From Streptomyces violascens (GTDB lineage Bacteria; Actinomycetota; Actinomycetes; Streptomycetales; Streptomycetaceae), in assembly GCF_014649955.1 (NCBI RefSeq), contig NZ_BMUA01000017.1, positions 117,804 through 181,803 of the forward strand: a stretch of DNA of 64,000 nucleotides. Direction: 5' to 3'. The stretch's first letter is position 1. Every line of letters starts with the position of its first letter. The notes below the pieces were generated by a model. It was given only the letters and a program-made list of their open reading frames with translations. It was not told the origin of the DNA and did not search any database. Both the position numbers and the translations under genes were made by a program. Shown here piece by piece: positions 34,259 through 43,248 of this stretch.

Positions 34259-35185
34259 TCAGCCGGAGGAGGTCGTGGCGAGCGCCGCGGCCTCCTCCGC
34301 GCAGCCCCACGCCACGGTCACCCCGGCTCCGCCGTGCCCGTAGTTGTGCACCAACTCGCCAACGTGAGGTCCGAGTTGATGCTCCACCCGTACGCCCGAA
34401 TCGCGCACCGGGCGCAGTCCCACGCGATGGCCGAGCACGCGCGCGTCCGCTATCTCGGGGTGGATCAGGGCGCAGCGCGCGACGATCCGCTCGGCCGTCG
34501 CCGGGTCGGGCGCAAGGTTCCAGTCGTCCTCCTGCGCGGTGCCGCCGAGGAGCAGCCCGTACGGCTGGGGCATGAAGTACGTCGACTCCTCGCCCTCGTC
34601 CTCCACCGAGGTGTACCACTCGCGGATCCCGGGATTCTCGACCACCACCAACTGCCCCCGGACGGGCCGCACCTGGGGATCGGGTATCAGGCCGCGCGCC
34701 CCCAACCCGGTGCAGTTGACCACGAGCGGCGCGTCCGGAAGGCGCTCGGCATCCCGGACCTCCACGGTTCCGCCCGCTTCCACGAGGCGCCGTTCGAGCC
34801 AGCCCAGATGCGTCGGCATGTCGATCAGCGGAAGCCTCGCCCGCAGCCCCTCCGGGTCCTCGCGGAGCCCGGGCACCTCGGCCGCCCACGGCCCGAGGCC
34901 GCCGAGCCGGGCTCCGGCGTGCAGCCCGTCGACCAGGCGCACCCCGGTCTCCTCGGGCTTGAGCGCCAGCTCCTCGTACACCCGCAGCGAGGTGAGCGCC
35001 CAGTCGCCGACGCGTTCCTCGGGCTCGATGCGGTACGGCCACCACAGTGCGCCCGCCACGGCCGACGTCGACTCCCGCGGCCGCTGCCGGCACCACACCC
35101 GGACCCGGCGGCCCGACTCCGCCAGGACGATCGCCGTCGTCAACCCGATGACCCCGCCGCCCACCACGATCACGTCGTTGCTCAT
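34259..35185 (-). CDS. FAD-dependent D-amino acid oxidase-like protein
   Basis: A 308-residue flavoprotein of the DAO family. It starts MSNDVIVVGGGVIGLTTAIVLAESG (FAD-binding motif), followed by AGALWWPYRIEP, where D-amino acid oxidases contact the flavin. VNCTGLGARGLIPD, RPVRGQLVVVENPG and the C-terminal NYGHGGAGVTVAWGCAEEAA match the family. It would oxidise neutral or basic D-amino acids to 2-oxo acids, giving H2O2 and ammonia. The ATG at 35185 has TACCGT 6 bases upstream, again the leaderless layout. It lies next to three secreted peptidases, so use of D-residues from peptides is conceivable but unproven. Confidence 0.9.
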   Translation of the reverse strand: MSNDVIVVGGGVIGLTTAIVLAESGRRVRVWCRQRPRESTSAVAGALWWPYRIEPEERVGDWALTSLRVYEELALKPEETGVRLVDGLHAGARLGGLGPWAAEVPGLREDPEGLRARLPLIDMPTHLGWLERRLVEAGGTVEVRDAERLPDAPLVVNCTGLGARGLIPDPQVRPVRGQLVVVENPGIREWYTSVEDEGEESTYFMPQPYGLLLGGTAQEDDWNLAPDPATAERIVARCALIHPEIADARVLGHRVGLRPVRDSGVRVEHQLGPHVGELVHNYGHGGAGVTVAWGCAEEAAALATTSSG

Positions 35186-35231
35186 GCCCGGACGGTAACC
35201 GACCGGTGCGAGCCGCGGGGTCCGGCGTGGG

Positions 35232-35987
35232 TCAGCGGGCGCCGACGTCCCGCAGCGCCGCCGCCAGTGCGCGCAGCACGGGAGCCGGTTCCTCGCGCAA
35301 GTAGAAGTGCCCGCCCGGGAATTGACGTACCGTCAAATCGGCCGTGGTGTGCTGCTGCCAGGCGTCCATCTGATCCCGGGGGTGGTCGGCACTTCCGCCG
35401 AACACCGTGATCGGCACGGGCAGCGGCTCGGTCTCCCGCCAGGCGTACGTCTCCAGGACGCGGTAGTCGTCCCGCAGGGCGCCCACGACCAGCTCGCGCA
35501 GCTCCGGCGAGTCCAGGACCTCCTGCGGGATCCCGCCGTGGATCTTGGCGACCCGGTCGATGAGCTCGTCGTCGGGCAGGTGGTGCAGCGGATCGTCGAC
35601 GCGCACGTGGCGCAGGTGCGGCGCAGGGTAGCCGGAGAGCACCAGCCGGGCGGGCAGCGGGCGGCCCGCGTCCCGCAGGGCACGGGTGACCTCGTACGCG
35701 ATGAGGGAACCCAGGCTGTGCCCGAAGAAGGCGAACGGCGCCGGGCTCAGCGGCACCTCGTCGAGGAACGCGGCCACCAGCGCCTCCATCGAGGCGAACC
35801 CCGGCTCGCTGAACCGCGAGCCGCGTCCCGGCAGCTGCACGGCCTGGAACTCGGCGCCCGGCATGTCGCGGCCCCAGCGCAGGTACTCCGTGGCCGAACC
35901 GCCCCCGTGCGCGAAGCAGTAGAGCTTGGGGGCGCCGGGGCGCGGCTCCCCGGCGATCAGCCAGCGGGGCGATACGGCGGAGTTCAT
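35232..35987 (-). CDS. type II thioesterase (alpha/beta hydrolase)
   Basis: A 251-residue type II thioesterase of the kind that clears misprimed carrier proteins of polyketide or non-ribosomal peptide synthases. The family opening LYCFAHGGGSATEYLRWG, the PGRGSRFSEP loop, the nucleophile in FGHSLGSLIAYEV near residue 93, the Asp in GGSADHPRD and the His in FPGGHFYLREE are all present. No synthase gene is nearby, so it is a stand-alone editing enzyme or serves a distant cluster. The ATG at 35987 has GGAGG 11 bases upstream; the long open frame upstream of it looks non-coding. Confidence 0.85.
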   Translation of the reverse strand: MNSAVSPRWLIAGEPRPGAPKLYCFAHGGGSATEYLRWGRDMPGAEFQAVQLPGRGSRFSEPGFASMEALVAAFLDEVPLSPAPFAFFGHSLGSLIAYEVTRALRDAGRPLPARLVLSGYPAPHLRHVRVDDPLHHLPDDELIDRVAKIHGGIPQEVLDSPELRELVVGALRDDYRVLETYAWRETEPLPVPITVFGGSADHPRDQMDAWQQHTTADLTVRQFPGGHFYLREEPAPVLRALAAALRDVGAR

Positions 35988-36263
35988 GGTGCGGAAACCT
36001 CCAGAGGGAGCGGGCCGGTGACATGCCGCAGCGCGACGAGTCTCGCATCTTGCACCGTGCCCGGAAACGTGCGCCCGGTTTCGGCCATCGGGCCATGATC
36101 CGGAAGGGATCCCGGCGTGCGGGCGCTTCGCCGGAGGCGCGGGGTGGGACCGGGACCGGGGCTGGGCCGGGGGACTGCTCACGACGGGACCGAACGATGG
36201 ATCGGCACCGGACCGGGGGACGGCTCAAGACCGACCGGGGGACGGCTTAGGATCGGTCACCTC

Positions 36264-37901
36264 ATGACTGCAACTCTCGTCGCCAAGGACCTCGCCGCCG
36301 GCCACGGCGACCGCACCCTGTTCGCCGGGCTCGACCTGGTGGTCGCCCCCGGCGACGTCATCGGCCTCGTCGGACCCAACGGCGCGGGCAAGTCCTCCTT
36401 GCTCCGTCTGCTCGCCGGGCTCGACACCCCCGAACAGGGCGAGCTGCGCCTCTCCCCGCCGGGCGCGAGCGTCGGCCACCTTCCGCAGGAGCCCGACCGG
36501 CGCCCCGGCGAGACGATCCGCGCCTTCCTCGCCCGGCGCACCGGTGTCGCCGCCGCCCAGGAGACGATGGACGCCGCGACCCAGGCCCTGGTCGACGGAG
36601 CCCCCGGCGCCGACGACGCGTACGCCGACAGCCTGGAGCGCTGGCTCGCGCTCGGCGGCGCCGACCTCGACGAGCGGGCCGAGGAGGTCGCCGCCTCGCT
36701 CGGCCTGACCACCGGTCTCGACCAGCCCATGACCGCGCTCTCCGGCGGCCAGGCCGCCCGCGCCGGACTCGCCTCGCTGCTCCTGTCCCGCTACGACGTC
36801 TTCCTGCTCGACGAGCCGACCAACGACCTCGACCTGGACGGCCTGGACCGGCTCGAAGCCTTCGTGAAGGGGCTGCGAGCCGGCACGGTCGTCGTCAGCC
36901 ACGACCGCGAGTTCCTCGCCCGCACCGCCACCAAGGTGCTCGAACTCGACCTCGCCCAGCAGCAGATCAACCTGTACGGCGGCGGCTACGAGGCCTACCT
37001 CGAAGAGCGTGCCACCGCACGCCGGCACGCCCGCGAGGACTACGAGGAGTACGCCGACAAGCGCTCCGCCCTCGAAGGCCGCGCCCAGATGCAGCGCTCC
37101 TGGATGGACAAGGGCGTCAAGAACGCCCGCCGCAAGGCCACCGACAGCGACAAGCTGGGAAAGAAGTTCCGCAGCGAGTCCAGCGAGAAGCAGGCTGCCA
37201 AGGCGCGCCAGACCCAGCGCATGATCGAACGCCTCGACGTGGTGGACGAGCCCCGCAAGGAGTGGGAGCTGCGCATGGAGATCGCCGCCGCTCCCCGCTC
37301 GGGCGCGGTCGTCGCGACCCTGAACGGCGCCGAGGTGCACCGCGAGGGCTTCACCTTCGGTCCCGTCTCGCTCCAGATCGACTGGGCCGACCGCGTCGCG
37401 ATCACCGGCGCCAACGGCTCCGGCAAGTCGACCCTGCTCGCGGCCCTCCTCGGCCGGCTGCCGCTGGACGCGGGCCAGGCCGCGCTCGGCTCCGGCGTCG
37501 TCGTCGGCGAGGTCGACCAGGCGCGCGGCCTGTTCCTGGGCGAGGAGTCGCTGCTCGACGCGTTCTGCGCGGCGGTCCCCGACACGGAACCCGCCGAGGT
37601 GCGCACCCTGCTCGCCAAGTTCGGCCTCAAGGCGCACCACGTCCTTCGCCCGGCCGGTTCGCTCTCGCCGGGCGAGCGCACCCGCGCCGCCCTCGCGCTG
37701 CTCCAGGGCCGGGGCGTCAACCTGCTCGTCCTCGACGAGCCGACCAACCACCTCGACCTCCCCGCCATCGAGCAGCTGGAGTCCGCACTGGACTCGTACA
37801 CCGGCACCCTGCTCCTGGTCACCCACGACCGGCGGATGCTCGACGCCGTGCACACGACCCGCCGCCTGGAAGTCGCGGAAGGAAAGGTCACGGAGCACTG
37901 A
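36264..37901 (+). CDS. ABC-F family ATPase (second copy)
   Basis: A 545-residue soluble protein with two ATP-binding cassettes. Walker A motifs are GPNGAGKSS near 38 and GANGSGKST near 385. Signatures are LSGGQAARA and LSPGERTRA, where the second cassette has SPGE in place of SGGE. Walker B motifs are FLLDEPTNDLD and LVLDEPTNHLD. A long basic linker (RRKATDSDKLGKKFRSE) joins the cassettes, as in EttA/Uup-type translation factors. Unlike the ABC-F gene at 10778, it has no attenuator-like leader. TAGGAT lies 10 bases before the ATG. It ends in a strong terminator shared with tex. Confidence 0.9.
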   Translation: MTATLVAKDLAAGHGDRTLFAGLDLVVAPGDVIGLVGPNGAGKSSLLRLLAGLDTPEQGELRLSPPGASVGHLPQEPDRRPGETIRAFLARRTGVAAAQETMDAATQALVDGAPGADDAYADSLERWLALGGADLDERAEEVAASLGLTTGLDQPMTALSGGQAARAGLASLLLSRYDVFLLDEPTNDLDLDGLDRLEAFVKGLRAGTVVVSHDREFLARTATKVLELDLAQQQINLYGGGYEAYLEERATARRHAREDYEEYADKRSALEGRAQMQRSWMDKGVKNARRKATDSDKLGKKFRSESSEKQAAKARQTQRMIERLDVVDEPRKEWELRMEIAAAPRSGAVVATLNGAEVHREGFTFGPVSLQIDWADRVAITGANGSGKSTLLAALLGRLPLDAGQAALGSGVVVGEVDQARGLFLGEESLLDAFCAAVPDTEPAEVRTLLAKFGLKAHHVLRPAGSLSPGERTRAALALLQGRGVNLLVLDEPTNHLDLPAIEQLESALDSYTGTLLLVTHDRRMLDAVHTTRRLEVAEGKVTEH

Positions 37902-37980
37902 CATCCCGGGCCACCCGGCCACGTGGGCGTGCTCCTTCGCGACTGCGGTGCGCGATGCCGAGAACCCGCGCAACGCCGAG

Positions 37981-38012
37981 CCGGTCACGGCGGGACCGGT
38001 CACGGCGGGACC
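37981..38012. repeat. two tandem 15-base repeats
   Basis: The unit CGGTCACGGCGGGAC occurs twice in a row just upstream of the terminator shared by the ABC-F and tex genes, followed by a partial third copy. No function is apparent. Confidence 0.6.
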
Positions 38013-38045
38013 GGTCGCCCCGGAGGGGTGACGCTTCGTCAACCA

Positions 38046-38084
38046 GGGGCGGGCGTACGGCAGTTGATGCCGTACGCCCGCCCC
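38046..38084. terminator. strong bidirectional terminator between ABC-F and tex
   Basis: A 17-base perfect stem, GGGGCGGGCGTACGGCA at 38046-38062 with its complement at 38068-38084, has a 5-base loop (GTTGA). It lies 11 bases from the tex stop codon. Confidence 0.9.
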
Positions 38085-38095
38085 TCGTCGATCCC

Positions 38096-40531
38096 TCAGC
38101 GTCCGCCGCGGCCCTTCGGGTCAAGCAGGCCCGCCTTGCGCAGGGCGTCCGCCATCGCGCTGTTCGAGGGAGCCGGTGCCGAGCCGCGGCCCTGGCCGGC
38201 CCCCTGCCGGTTGCCGCCACGGGCTTCGCCGCCACCACCGTTGCCACGGCGCTGCTGGCCCTGGCGCTGCTGCGGAGGCCGGTTGCCCTGGCCTCGACCC
38301 TGGCTCTGGCCGCCCTGCTCGCCGCGCTCCCGCTTCGGCGCGCCGCCCGGCGCGGACGCGTCGTCGTCGAGCCGCAGGGTCAGCGAGATCCGCTTGCGCG
38401 GCACATCCACGTCGAGGACCTTCACCCGGACGATGTCGCCCGGCTTCACCACGTCCCGCGGGTCCTTCACGAACGTCCTGGACAGCGCCGAGACATGCGC
38501 GAGCCCGTCCTGGTGCACGCCGATGTCGATGAACGCGCCGAACGCCGCCACGTTCGTGACCACGCCCTCCAGGAGCATCCCGGGCTCCAGGTCGCCGATC
38601 TTCTCGACGCCCTCCTTGAAGGTGGCCGTCTTGAACGCCGGACGGGGGTCACGGCCCGGCTTCTCCAGCTCGCGCAGGATGTCGGTGACCGTGGGCAGAC
38701 CGAAGGTCTCGTCCACGAAGTCGTCGGGCCGCAGCGAGCGCAGCACCCCCGTGTTGCCGATGAGGGACGCGACCTCGCTGCCCGTCGTCTTCACCATCCG
38801 CCGCACCACCGGGTACGCCTCGGGGTGCACGCTGGATGCGTCCAGCGGGTCCTCGCCGTCGCGGATCCGCAGGAAGCCCGCGCACTGCTCGTACGCCTTC
38901 GGGCCGAGCCGCGCCACGTCCTTGAGGGCCCGGCGGGAGCGGAAGGGGCCGTTGCTGTCGCGGTGCGCCACGATGTTCTCGGCGAGGGTCGAGCCGATGC
39001 CCGACACCCGGGAAAGCAGCGGCGCGGAGGCGGTGTTGACGTCCACGCCCACGCCGTTCACACAGTCCTCGACGACCGCGTCGAGCGAGCGCGACAGCTT
39101 CACCTCGGACAGGTCGTGCTGGTACTGGCCCACGCCGATGGACTTCGGGTCGATCTTCACGAGCTCGGCGAGCGGGTCCTGCAGGCGGCGGGCGATGGAG
39201 ACCGCGCCGCGCAGCGACACGTCCATGTCCGGGAATTCCTGCGAGGCGAACGCCGAGGCCGAGTACACCGAAGCGCCCGCCTCGGACACCATCACCTTGG
39301 CGAGGTTCAACTCCGGGTGTTTGGCGATGAGTTCACCGGCGAGCTTGTCGGTCTCGCGGGATGCCGTGCCGTTGCCGATGGCGATCAGCTCGACCGCATG
39401 CTCCTTGCACAGCCCGGCGAGCTTGGCCAGCGCCTGGTCCCACTTGTTCGCGGGGACGTGCGGGTGGATCACGTCCGTCGCCACGACCTTGCCGGTCGCG
39501 TCGATGACGGCCACCTTCACGCCCGTACGGAAACCGGGGTCGAGGCCGAGCGTGGCCCGGGTGCCGGCCGGGGCGGCGAGCAGCAGGTCGCGCAGGTTGG
39601 AGGCGAAGACGCGGACCGCCTCGTCCTCGGCGGCCGTGCGCAGACGAAGCCGCAGGTCGATGCCGAGGTGGACGAGGATGCGGGTGCGCCAGGCCCAGCG
39701 GACCGTGTCACCGAGCCACTTGTCGCCGGGGCGCCCCCGGTCGGCGACGCCGAAGCGGCGCGCCACCATGTTCTCGTACGTCGAGGGGCCCGGCTCCGCC
39801 GACGGCTCCTCGGGCTCCAGGACGAGGTCGAGGACGTCCTCCTTCTCGCCGCGCAGCATCGCGAGCACCCGGTGCGAGGGCAGCGCGGTGAACGGCTCGG
39901 TGAAGTCGAAGTAGTCGGCGAACTTGGCGCCCTCCTCCTCCTTGCCGTCCCGTACCTTCGCCACGAGGCGGCCCTTGGTCCACATGCGCTCGCGCAGCTC
40001 GCCGATCAGGTCGGCGTCCTCGGAGAAGCGCTCGGCGAGAATGGCGCGGGCTCCCTCCAGGGCGGCCGCCGGATCGGCGACGCCCTTGTCCGCGTCGACG
40101 AACGCGGCGGCCGCGGCGAGCGGGTCCACCGACGGGTCGCCGAGCAGGCCGTCGGCGAGCGGCTCCAGGCCCGCCTCGCGCGCGATCTGCGCCTTGGTGC
40201 GCCGCTTCGGCTTGAAGGGCAGGTAGATGTCCTCCAGGCGGGCCTTGGTGTCGGCGGCCCGGATCTGCGCCTCGAGGGCCTCGGTGAGCTTGCCCTGCTC
40301 CCGTACGGACTCCAGCACCGCCGTGCGCCGCTCCTCCAGCTCCCGCAGATAGCGCAGCCGCTCCTCGAGGGTGCGCAGCTGGGCATCGTCCAGCATCTCG
40401 GTCGCTTCCTTGCGGTAGCGCGCGATGAACGGGACGGTGGACCCGCCGTCGAGCAGCTCGACGGCGGCCTTCACCTGCCGCTCCCGTACGCCGAGTTCCT
40501 CGGCGATCCTGCCTTCGATGGACGTCGTCAC
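38096..40531 (-). CDS. tex: Tex family RNA-binding transcription accessory protein
   Basis: An 811-residue Tex protein. The N-terminal Tex helix-turn-helix region (VPFIARYRKEATEMLDDAQLR) comes first. The YqgF/RuvX-like domain follows (LGLDPGFRTGVKVAVIDATGKVV near 330). Then come the helix-hairpin-helix segment (VGVDVNTASAPLLSRVSGIG and LKDVARLGPKAYEQCAGFLRI) and an S1 RNA-binding domain (GMLLEGVVTNVAAFGAFIDIGVHQDGLAHVS near 650). The C-terminal 80 residues are Gly, Gln and Arg rich and probably disordered, longer than in E. coli-type Tex. Tex-like proteins bind nucleic acid and affect transcription or ribosome-related processes. The ATG at 40531 is the natural domain start. Confidence 0.95.
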   Translation of the reverse strand: MTTSIEGRIAEELGVRERQVKAAVELLDGGSTVPFIARYRKEATEMLDDAQLRTLEERLRYLRELEERRTAVLESVREQGKLTEALEAQIRAADTKARLEDIYLPFKPKRRTKAQIAREAGLEPLADGLLGDPSVDPLAAAAAFVDADKGVADPAAALEGARAILAERFSEDADLIGELRERMWTKGRLVAKVRDGKEEEGAKFADYFDFTEPFTALPSHRVLAMLRGEKEDVLDLVLEPEEPSAEPGPSTYENMVARRFGVADRGRPGDKWLGDTVRWAWRTRILVHLGIDLRLRLRTAAEDEAVRVFASNLRDLLLAAPAGTRATLGLDPGFRTGVKVAVIDATGKVVATDVIHPHVPANKWDQALAKLAGLCKEHAVELIAIGNGTASRETDKLAGELIAKHPELNLAKVMVSEAGASVYSASAFASQEFPDMDVSLRGAVSIARRLQDPLAELVKIDPKSIGVGQYQHDLSEVKLSRSLDAVVEDCVNGVGVDVNTASAPLLSRVSGIGSTLAENIVAHRDSNGPFRSRRALKDVARLGPKAYEQCAGFLRIRDGEDPLDASSVHPEAYPVVRRMVKTTGSEVASLIGNTGVLRSLRPDDFVDETFGLPTVTDILRELEKPGRDPRPAFKTATFKEGVEKIGDLEPGMLLEGVVTNVAAFGAFIDIGVHQDGLAHVSALSRTFVKDPRDVVKPGDIVRVKVLDVDVPRKRISLTLRLDDDASAPGGAPKRERGEQGGQSQGRGQGNRPPQQRQGQQRRGNGGGGEARGGNRQGAGQGRGSAPAPSNSAMADALRKAGLLDPKGRGGR

Positions 40532-40597
40532 GTTGCCGTACCGCCTTCTCGCTGAGCCTGAGGCGCCATTGTGGCAGGCGGCACCGACAACCGACGA

Positions 40598-41461
40598 TCA
40601 GCCCTTGCCGACGAGGTCGGCCGGGAAGCCGCCCGCCAGGGCCGCCGCCACCAGGAAGCCCTTGGCGAGTTCGGTGAGCCGGGCCACGCCCTCGGCGCCG
40701 AGGAGTTCGTAGGGGGCGAGGTCGAGGCGGTCGGTGCGGTCCTCGAGGTCCGCGCGCAGCGCCACGCCGGCCTCGGTCAACTCGCCCTCGCCGTCGAGCA
40801 GTCCGCGCTCGCGAAGGCGCCCGGCGGCCGCGTCCCAGTCCGACTGCTCCCAGCCGCGCGTGGCCATGACCCACTTGCGTGCCATGCCCTTGCCGGTCGC
40901 GGTGTGGCTGACCAGCGCCTCCAGCGGGTCGAGCTCCAGGGCGAGCAGCGCGGTGAGGTGGCCGTCGCCGCGGTGCTCGCGCAGCAGCGTCGTGGCGTGC
41001 CAGTAAGCCAGGTGCGGCTCCTCGGGCACGGGCAGGTCGGCGTGCGCGGCGTACAGGGGCCGGGCGTGCCGGGTGCAGCCCTCGGCGGCGCGCAGCGCGA
41101 GCCGGGCCGCCTCCGCCATCTCGTCGGAGGCAATGGCCTCCTCGCCGAGCAGCCGGCGCAGTGTGCTGTCGACGGCCCGCAGGCGCGCGGCGAGCACGGC
41201 CTCGGGGGAGGCGGTGCGCCACACGGCGGGCAGGTGCCGGGCGATCAGGTCGTGCCGGAAGTTGTAGAACGTGGCCGCCACCACTCCGGGACCCACGGCC
41301 CCCATCGCGGCCGCCCGCCCCGCGAAGTAGGCGGCGCGGCGGTCCTCGACTCCGAGCCCGGCGAGCTCCTCGGTGAAGTCCGGCGAGAAGTAGACCGTGG
41401 CGTGCAGCGAGTTGAGCGGGTTGTGGCAGTGGCGCCCGGCGCGCGGGGGGAGAGAACTCAT
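40598..41461 (-). CDS. SCO6745 family protein
   Basis: A 287-residue soluble protein of the actinobacterial family named for SCO6745. It begins MSSLPPRAGRHCHNPLNSLHATVYFSP and has two related helical halves. A winged-helix-like part near the C-terminus (KWVMATRGWEQSDWDAAAGRLRERGLLDGEGELTEAG) may bind a ligand or DNA. No function is known to me. The ATG at 41461 is supported by TAACGT 7 bases upstream, and a perfect TetR-type palindrome covers the promoter (41473-41488). The match to SCO6745 is from memory and is one reason I place this region beside the hopanoid locus. Confidence 0.78.
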   Translation of the reverse strand: MSSLPPRAGRHCHNPLNSLHATVYFSPDFTEELAGLGVEDRRAAYFAGRAAAMGAVGPGVVAATFYNFRHDLIARHLPAVWRTASPEAVLAARLRAVDSTLRRLLGEEAIASDEMAEAARLALRAAEGCTRHARPLYAAHADLPVPEEPHLAYWHATTLLREHRGDGHLTALLALELDPLEALVSHTATGKGMARKWVMATRGWEQSDWDAAAGRLRERGLLDGEGELTEAGVALRADLEDRTDRLDLAPYELLGAEGVARLTELAKGFLVAAALAGGFPADLVGKG

Positions 41462-41472
41462 ACCCGGCACGT

Positions 41473-41488
41473 TACCGACTGGTCGGTA
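41473..41488. promoter_or_regulatory. TetR-type operator over the SCO6745-family promoter
   Basis: TACCGAC-TG-GTCGGTA is a palindrome with perfect 7-base arms, the classic TetR-family operator shape. It overlaps the -10 hexamer (41469-41474) of the leaderless promoter, so a bound repressor would block RNA polymerase. No TetR gene is in the window. Confidence 0.65.
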
Positions 41489-41583
41489 CGTCGTGAAGGG
41501 GTGGGTCGGGCTCCGTAGCGGATGGCAGGAAAGGTGGGATTCTTGTCATTGCGGCCATCGCCGACGAGCCCAAGGATGGGAAC

Positions 41584-42546
41584 ATGACGCAACGCTCCGT
41601 CCTGGTCGTCCTCTTCGACGACGTCCAGAGTCTCGATGTGACCGGGCCGGCCGAGGTGTTCGCCGGGGTGGGCCGCGTCGTCGGGGACCCCGCCGCCTAC
41701 CGGCTGCGCTTCGCCTCGCTCGACGGGGCCCCGGTCACCGCGCACAGCGGTCTTCGCCTCATGGCCGACTCCGCGCTCGCGGATGCCGCACCGGCCGAAA
41801 TCCTGCTCGTCCCGGGCGGCGACGGAACCCGAAGCGCCGATCCCCGCCTGATCGACTGGCTGCGCGCGCACGGCCCGCGCGCCCCGCGCCTCGTCTCCGT
41901 GTGCTCGGGCTCGATGCTGCTCGCCGAGGCCGGGCTGCTCGACGGGCGCCGGGCCACGACGCACTGGGCCTACTGCGCCGAGATGGCCCGCCGCTACCCG
42001 GCGGTCCGGGTCGAACCGGATCCGATCTTCGTGCGGGACGGCAACATCGCCACGTCGGCCGGAGTCACCGCGGGCATCGACCTGGCGCTCGCCCTGGTGG
42101 AGGAGGACCACGGCAGGGCAGCGGCCCTGCGCCTCGCCCGCAACATGGTGGTGTTCCTGCGCCGGCCGGGCAACCAGGCCCAGTTCAGCGCCCAGCTCGC
42201 CGCGCAGACGGCCCGGCGCGAGCCGCTGCGCGAACTTCAGCAGTGGATCACCGAGCACCCGGACGGCGACCTGTCCGTCGAGGCCCTCGCACAGCGCGCC
42301 AGCCTCTCGCCGCGCCACTTCGCCCGCGCCTTCCACGCCGAGACCGGCACGACGCCCGGCCGCTATGTCGAGCGCGTCCGCCTGGAACACGCCCGCCGCC
42401 TCCTCGAAGAGACTCCGAGCGGCGTCCGGGAGGTCTCCCGCGCGGCTGGGTACGGCACCCCCGAGGCGATGCGGCGCGCCTTCGTCAAAACGCTGGGCAC
42501 AGCCCCGGCCGAGTACCGCCGCCGCTTCCGCCCCATGCCCGCGTAA
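41584..42546 (+). CDS. GlxA-type regulator: DJ-1/PfpI domain fused to AraC HTH
   Basis: A 320-residue protein with an N-terminal DJ-1/PfpI domain (LVVLFDDVQSLDVTGPAEVFAG, nucleophile-elbow Cys in VSVCSGSMLLAEAG near 104, then GRRATTHW) and a C-terminal double AraC helix-turn-helix (LSVEALAQRASLSPRHFARAFHAETGTTPGRYVERVRLEHARRLLEE). Such regulators usually control neighbouring stress or metabolite genes. Here two single-domain DJ-1 genes follow directly, 22 bases away, so they form one operon and may share a ligand. The ATG at 41584 has AAGGATGG just upstream, which can serve as a ribosome site. Confidence 0.9.
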   Translation: MTQRSVLVVLFDDVQSLDVTGPAEVFAGVGRVVGDPAAYRLRFASLDGAPVTAHSGLRLMADSALADAAPAEILLVPGGDGTRSADPRLIDWLRAHGPRAPRLVSVCSGSMLLAEAGLLDGRRATTHWAYCAEMARRYPAVRVEPDPIFVRDGNIATSAGVTAGIDLALALVEEDHGRAAALRLARNMVVFLRRPGNQAQFSAQLAAQTARREPLRELQQWITEHPDGDLSVEALAQRASLSPRHFARAFHAETGTTPGRYVERVRLEHARRLLEETPSGVREVSRAAGYGTPEAMRRAFVKTLGTAPAEYRRRFRPMPA

Positions 42547-42568
42547 CCCTCCGTAAGAAGGCAGCCTC

Positions 42569-43216
42569 ATGCAGATCGCGATCCTGCTCTACGACCGCTT
42601 CACGGCCCTGGACGCCGTCGGCCCGTACGAGATCCTGGGCCGGACACCCGGCGCCGAGACCGTGTTCGTGGCCGAGCGGGCCGGGCTCGTACGCAACGAC
42701 AACCAGGGCAGCCTCGGCCTCGCCGCCGACCGCGCGCTCGGCGAGGTGATGCGGCCGGACGTCGTGGTGGTCCCGGGCGGCCCCGGCCAGACCGAGCAGA
42801 TGGACAACCCGGCGGTCCTCGACTGGCTCCGCGCCGTCGACGCCACGTCCACCTGGACGACCTCGGTGTGCACGGGCTCGCTGCTGCTCGGTGCGGCCGG
42901 GCTCCTCGACGGGCGGCGGGCGACCTCGCACTGGCTCGCCCTTGACCACCTCGCGACGTTCGGCGCGCGGCCCACCGGGGAGCGGGTCGTGATCGACGGC
43001 AAGTACGTCACGGCCGCCGGCGTCTCCTCCGGCATCGACCTGGGGCTCACCCTGCTCGGCCGGATCGCCGGCGACGAGCGCGCCCAGGCCGTGCAGCTCC
43101 TCACTGAGTACGACCCGCAGCCGCCCTACGACGCGGGCTCGCCGGACAAGGCCCCGGCTCATCTCGTCGAGAAGTTCCGCGCCGCGAGCCGCTTCGACTC
43201 CGCAGACCGCACATGA
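42569..43216 (+). CDS. DJ-1/PfpI family protein (isonitrile hydratase-like)
   Basis: A 215-residue single-domain DJ-1 protein. It starts MQIAILLYDRFTALDAVGPYEILG, has the nucleophilic Cys in TTSVCTGSLLLGAAG near residue 103, and the GRRATSHW motif that follows in isonitrile hydratases and related enzymes. The reaction is not certain; family members hydrate isonitriles, remove glyoxal adducts or act as chaperones. It is the second gene of a three-gene run of DJ-1 proteins and is a close paralogue of the next gene. GAAGG lies before the ATG. Its stop overlaps an in-frame ATG of the next gene. Confidence 0.87.
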   Translation: MQIAILLYDRFTALDAVGPYEILGRTPGAETVFVAERAGLVRNDNQGSLGLAADRALGEVMRPDVVVVPGGPGQTEQMDNPAVLDWLRAVDATSTWTTSVCTGSLLLGAAGLLDGRRATSHWLALDHLATFGARPTGERVVIDGKYVTAAGVSSGIDLGLTLLGRIAGDERAQAVQLLTEYDPQPPYDAGSPDKAPAHLVEKFRAASRFDSADRT

Positions 43217-43248
43217 CCGAACCCGCGATCTCCTCAGAAGGACAGCCC

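Noticed and set aside
35232..35987. Possible edge of a polyketide or non-ribosomal peptide cluster
   Set aside because: Only the type II thioesterase is present; no synthase, carrier protein or tailoring genes are near.
37981..38012. CRISPR-like repeats
   Set aside because: Only two short tandem units with no spacers. The other repeats in the window (7402-7458, 10580-10609, 26770-26955) also lack the repeat-spacer pattern.
37262..40555. A 1097-codon open frame on the plus strand
   Set aside because: It is antisense to tex and overlaps the end of the ABC-F gene in another frame; Arg, His and Gly rich with no family match.
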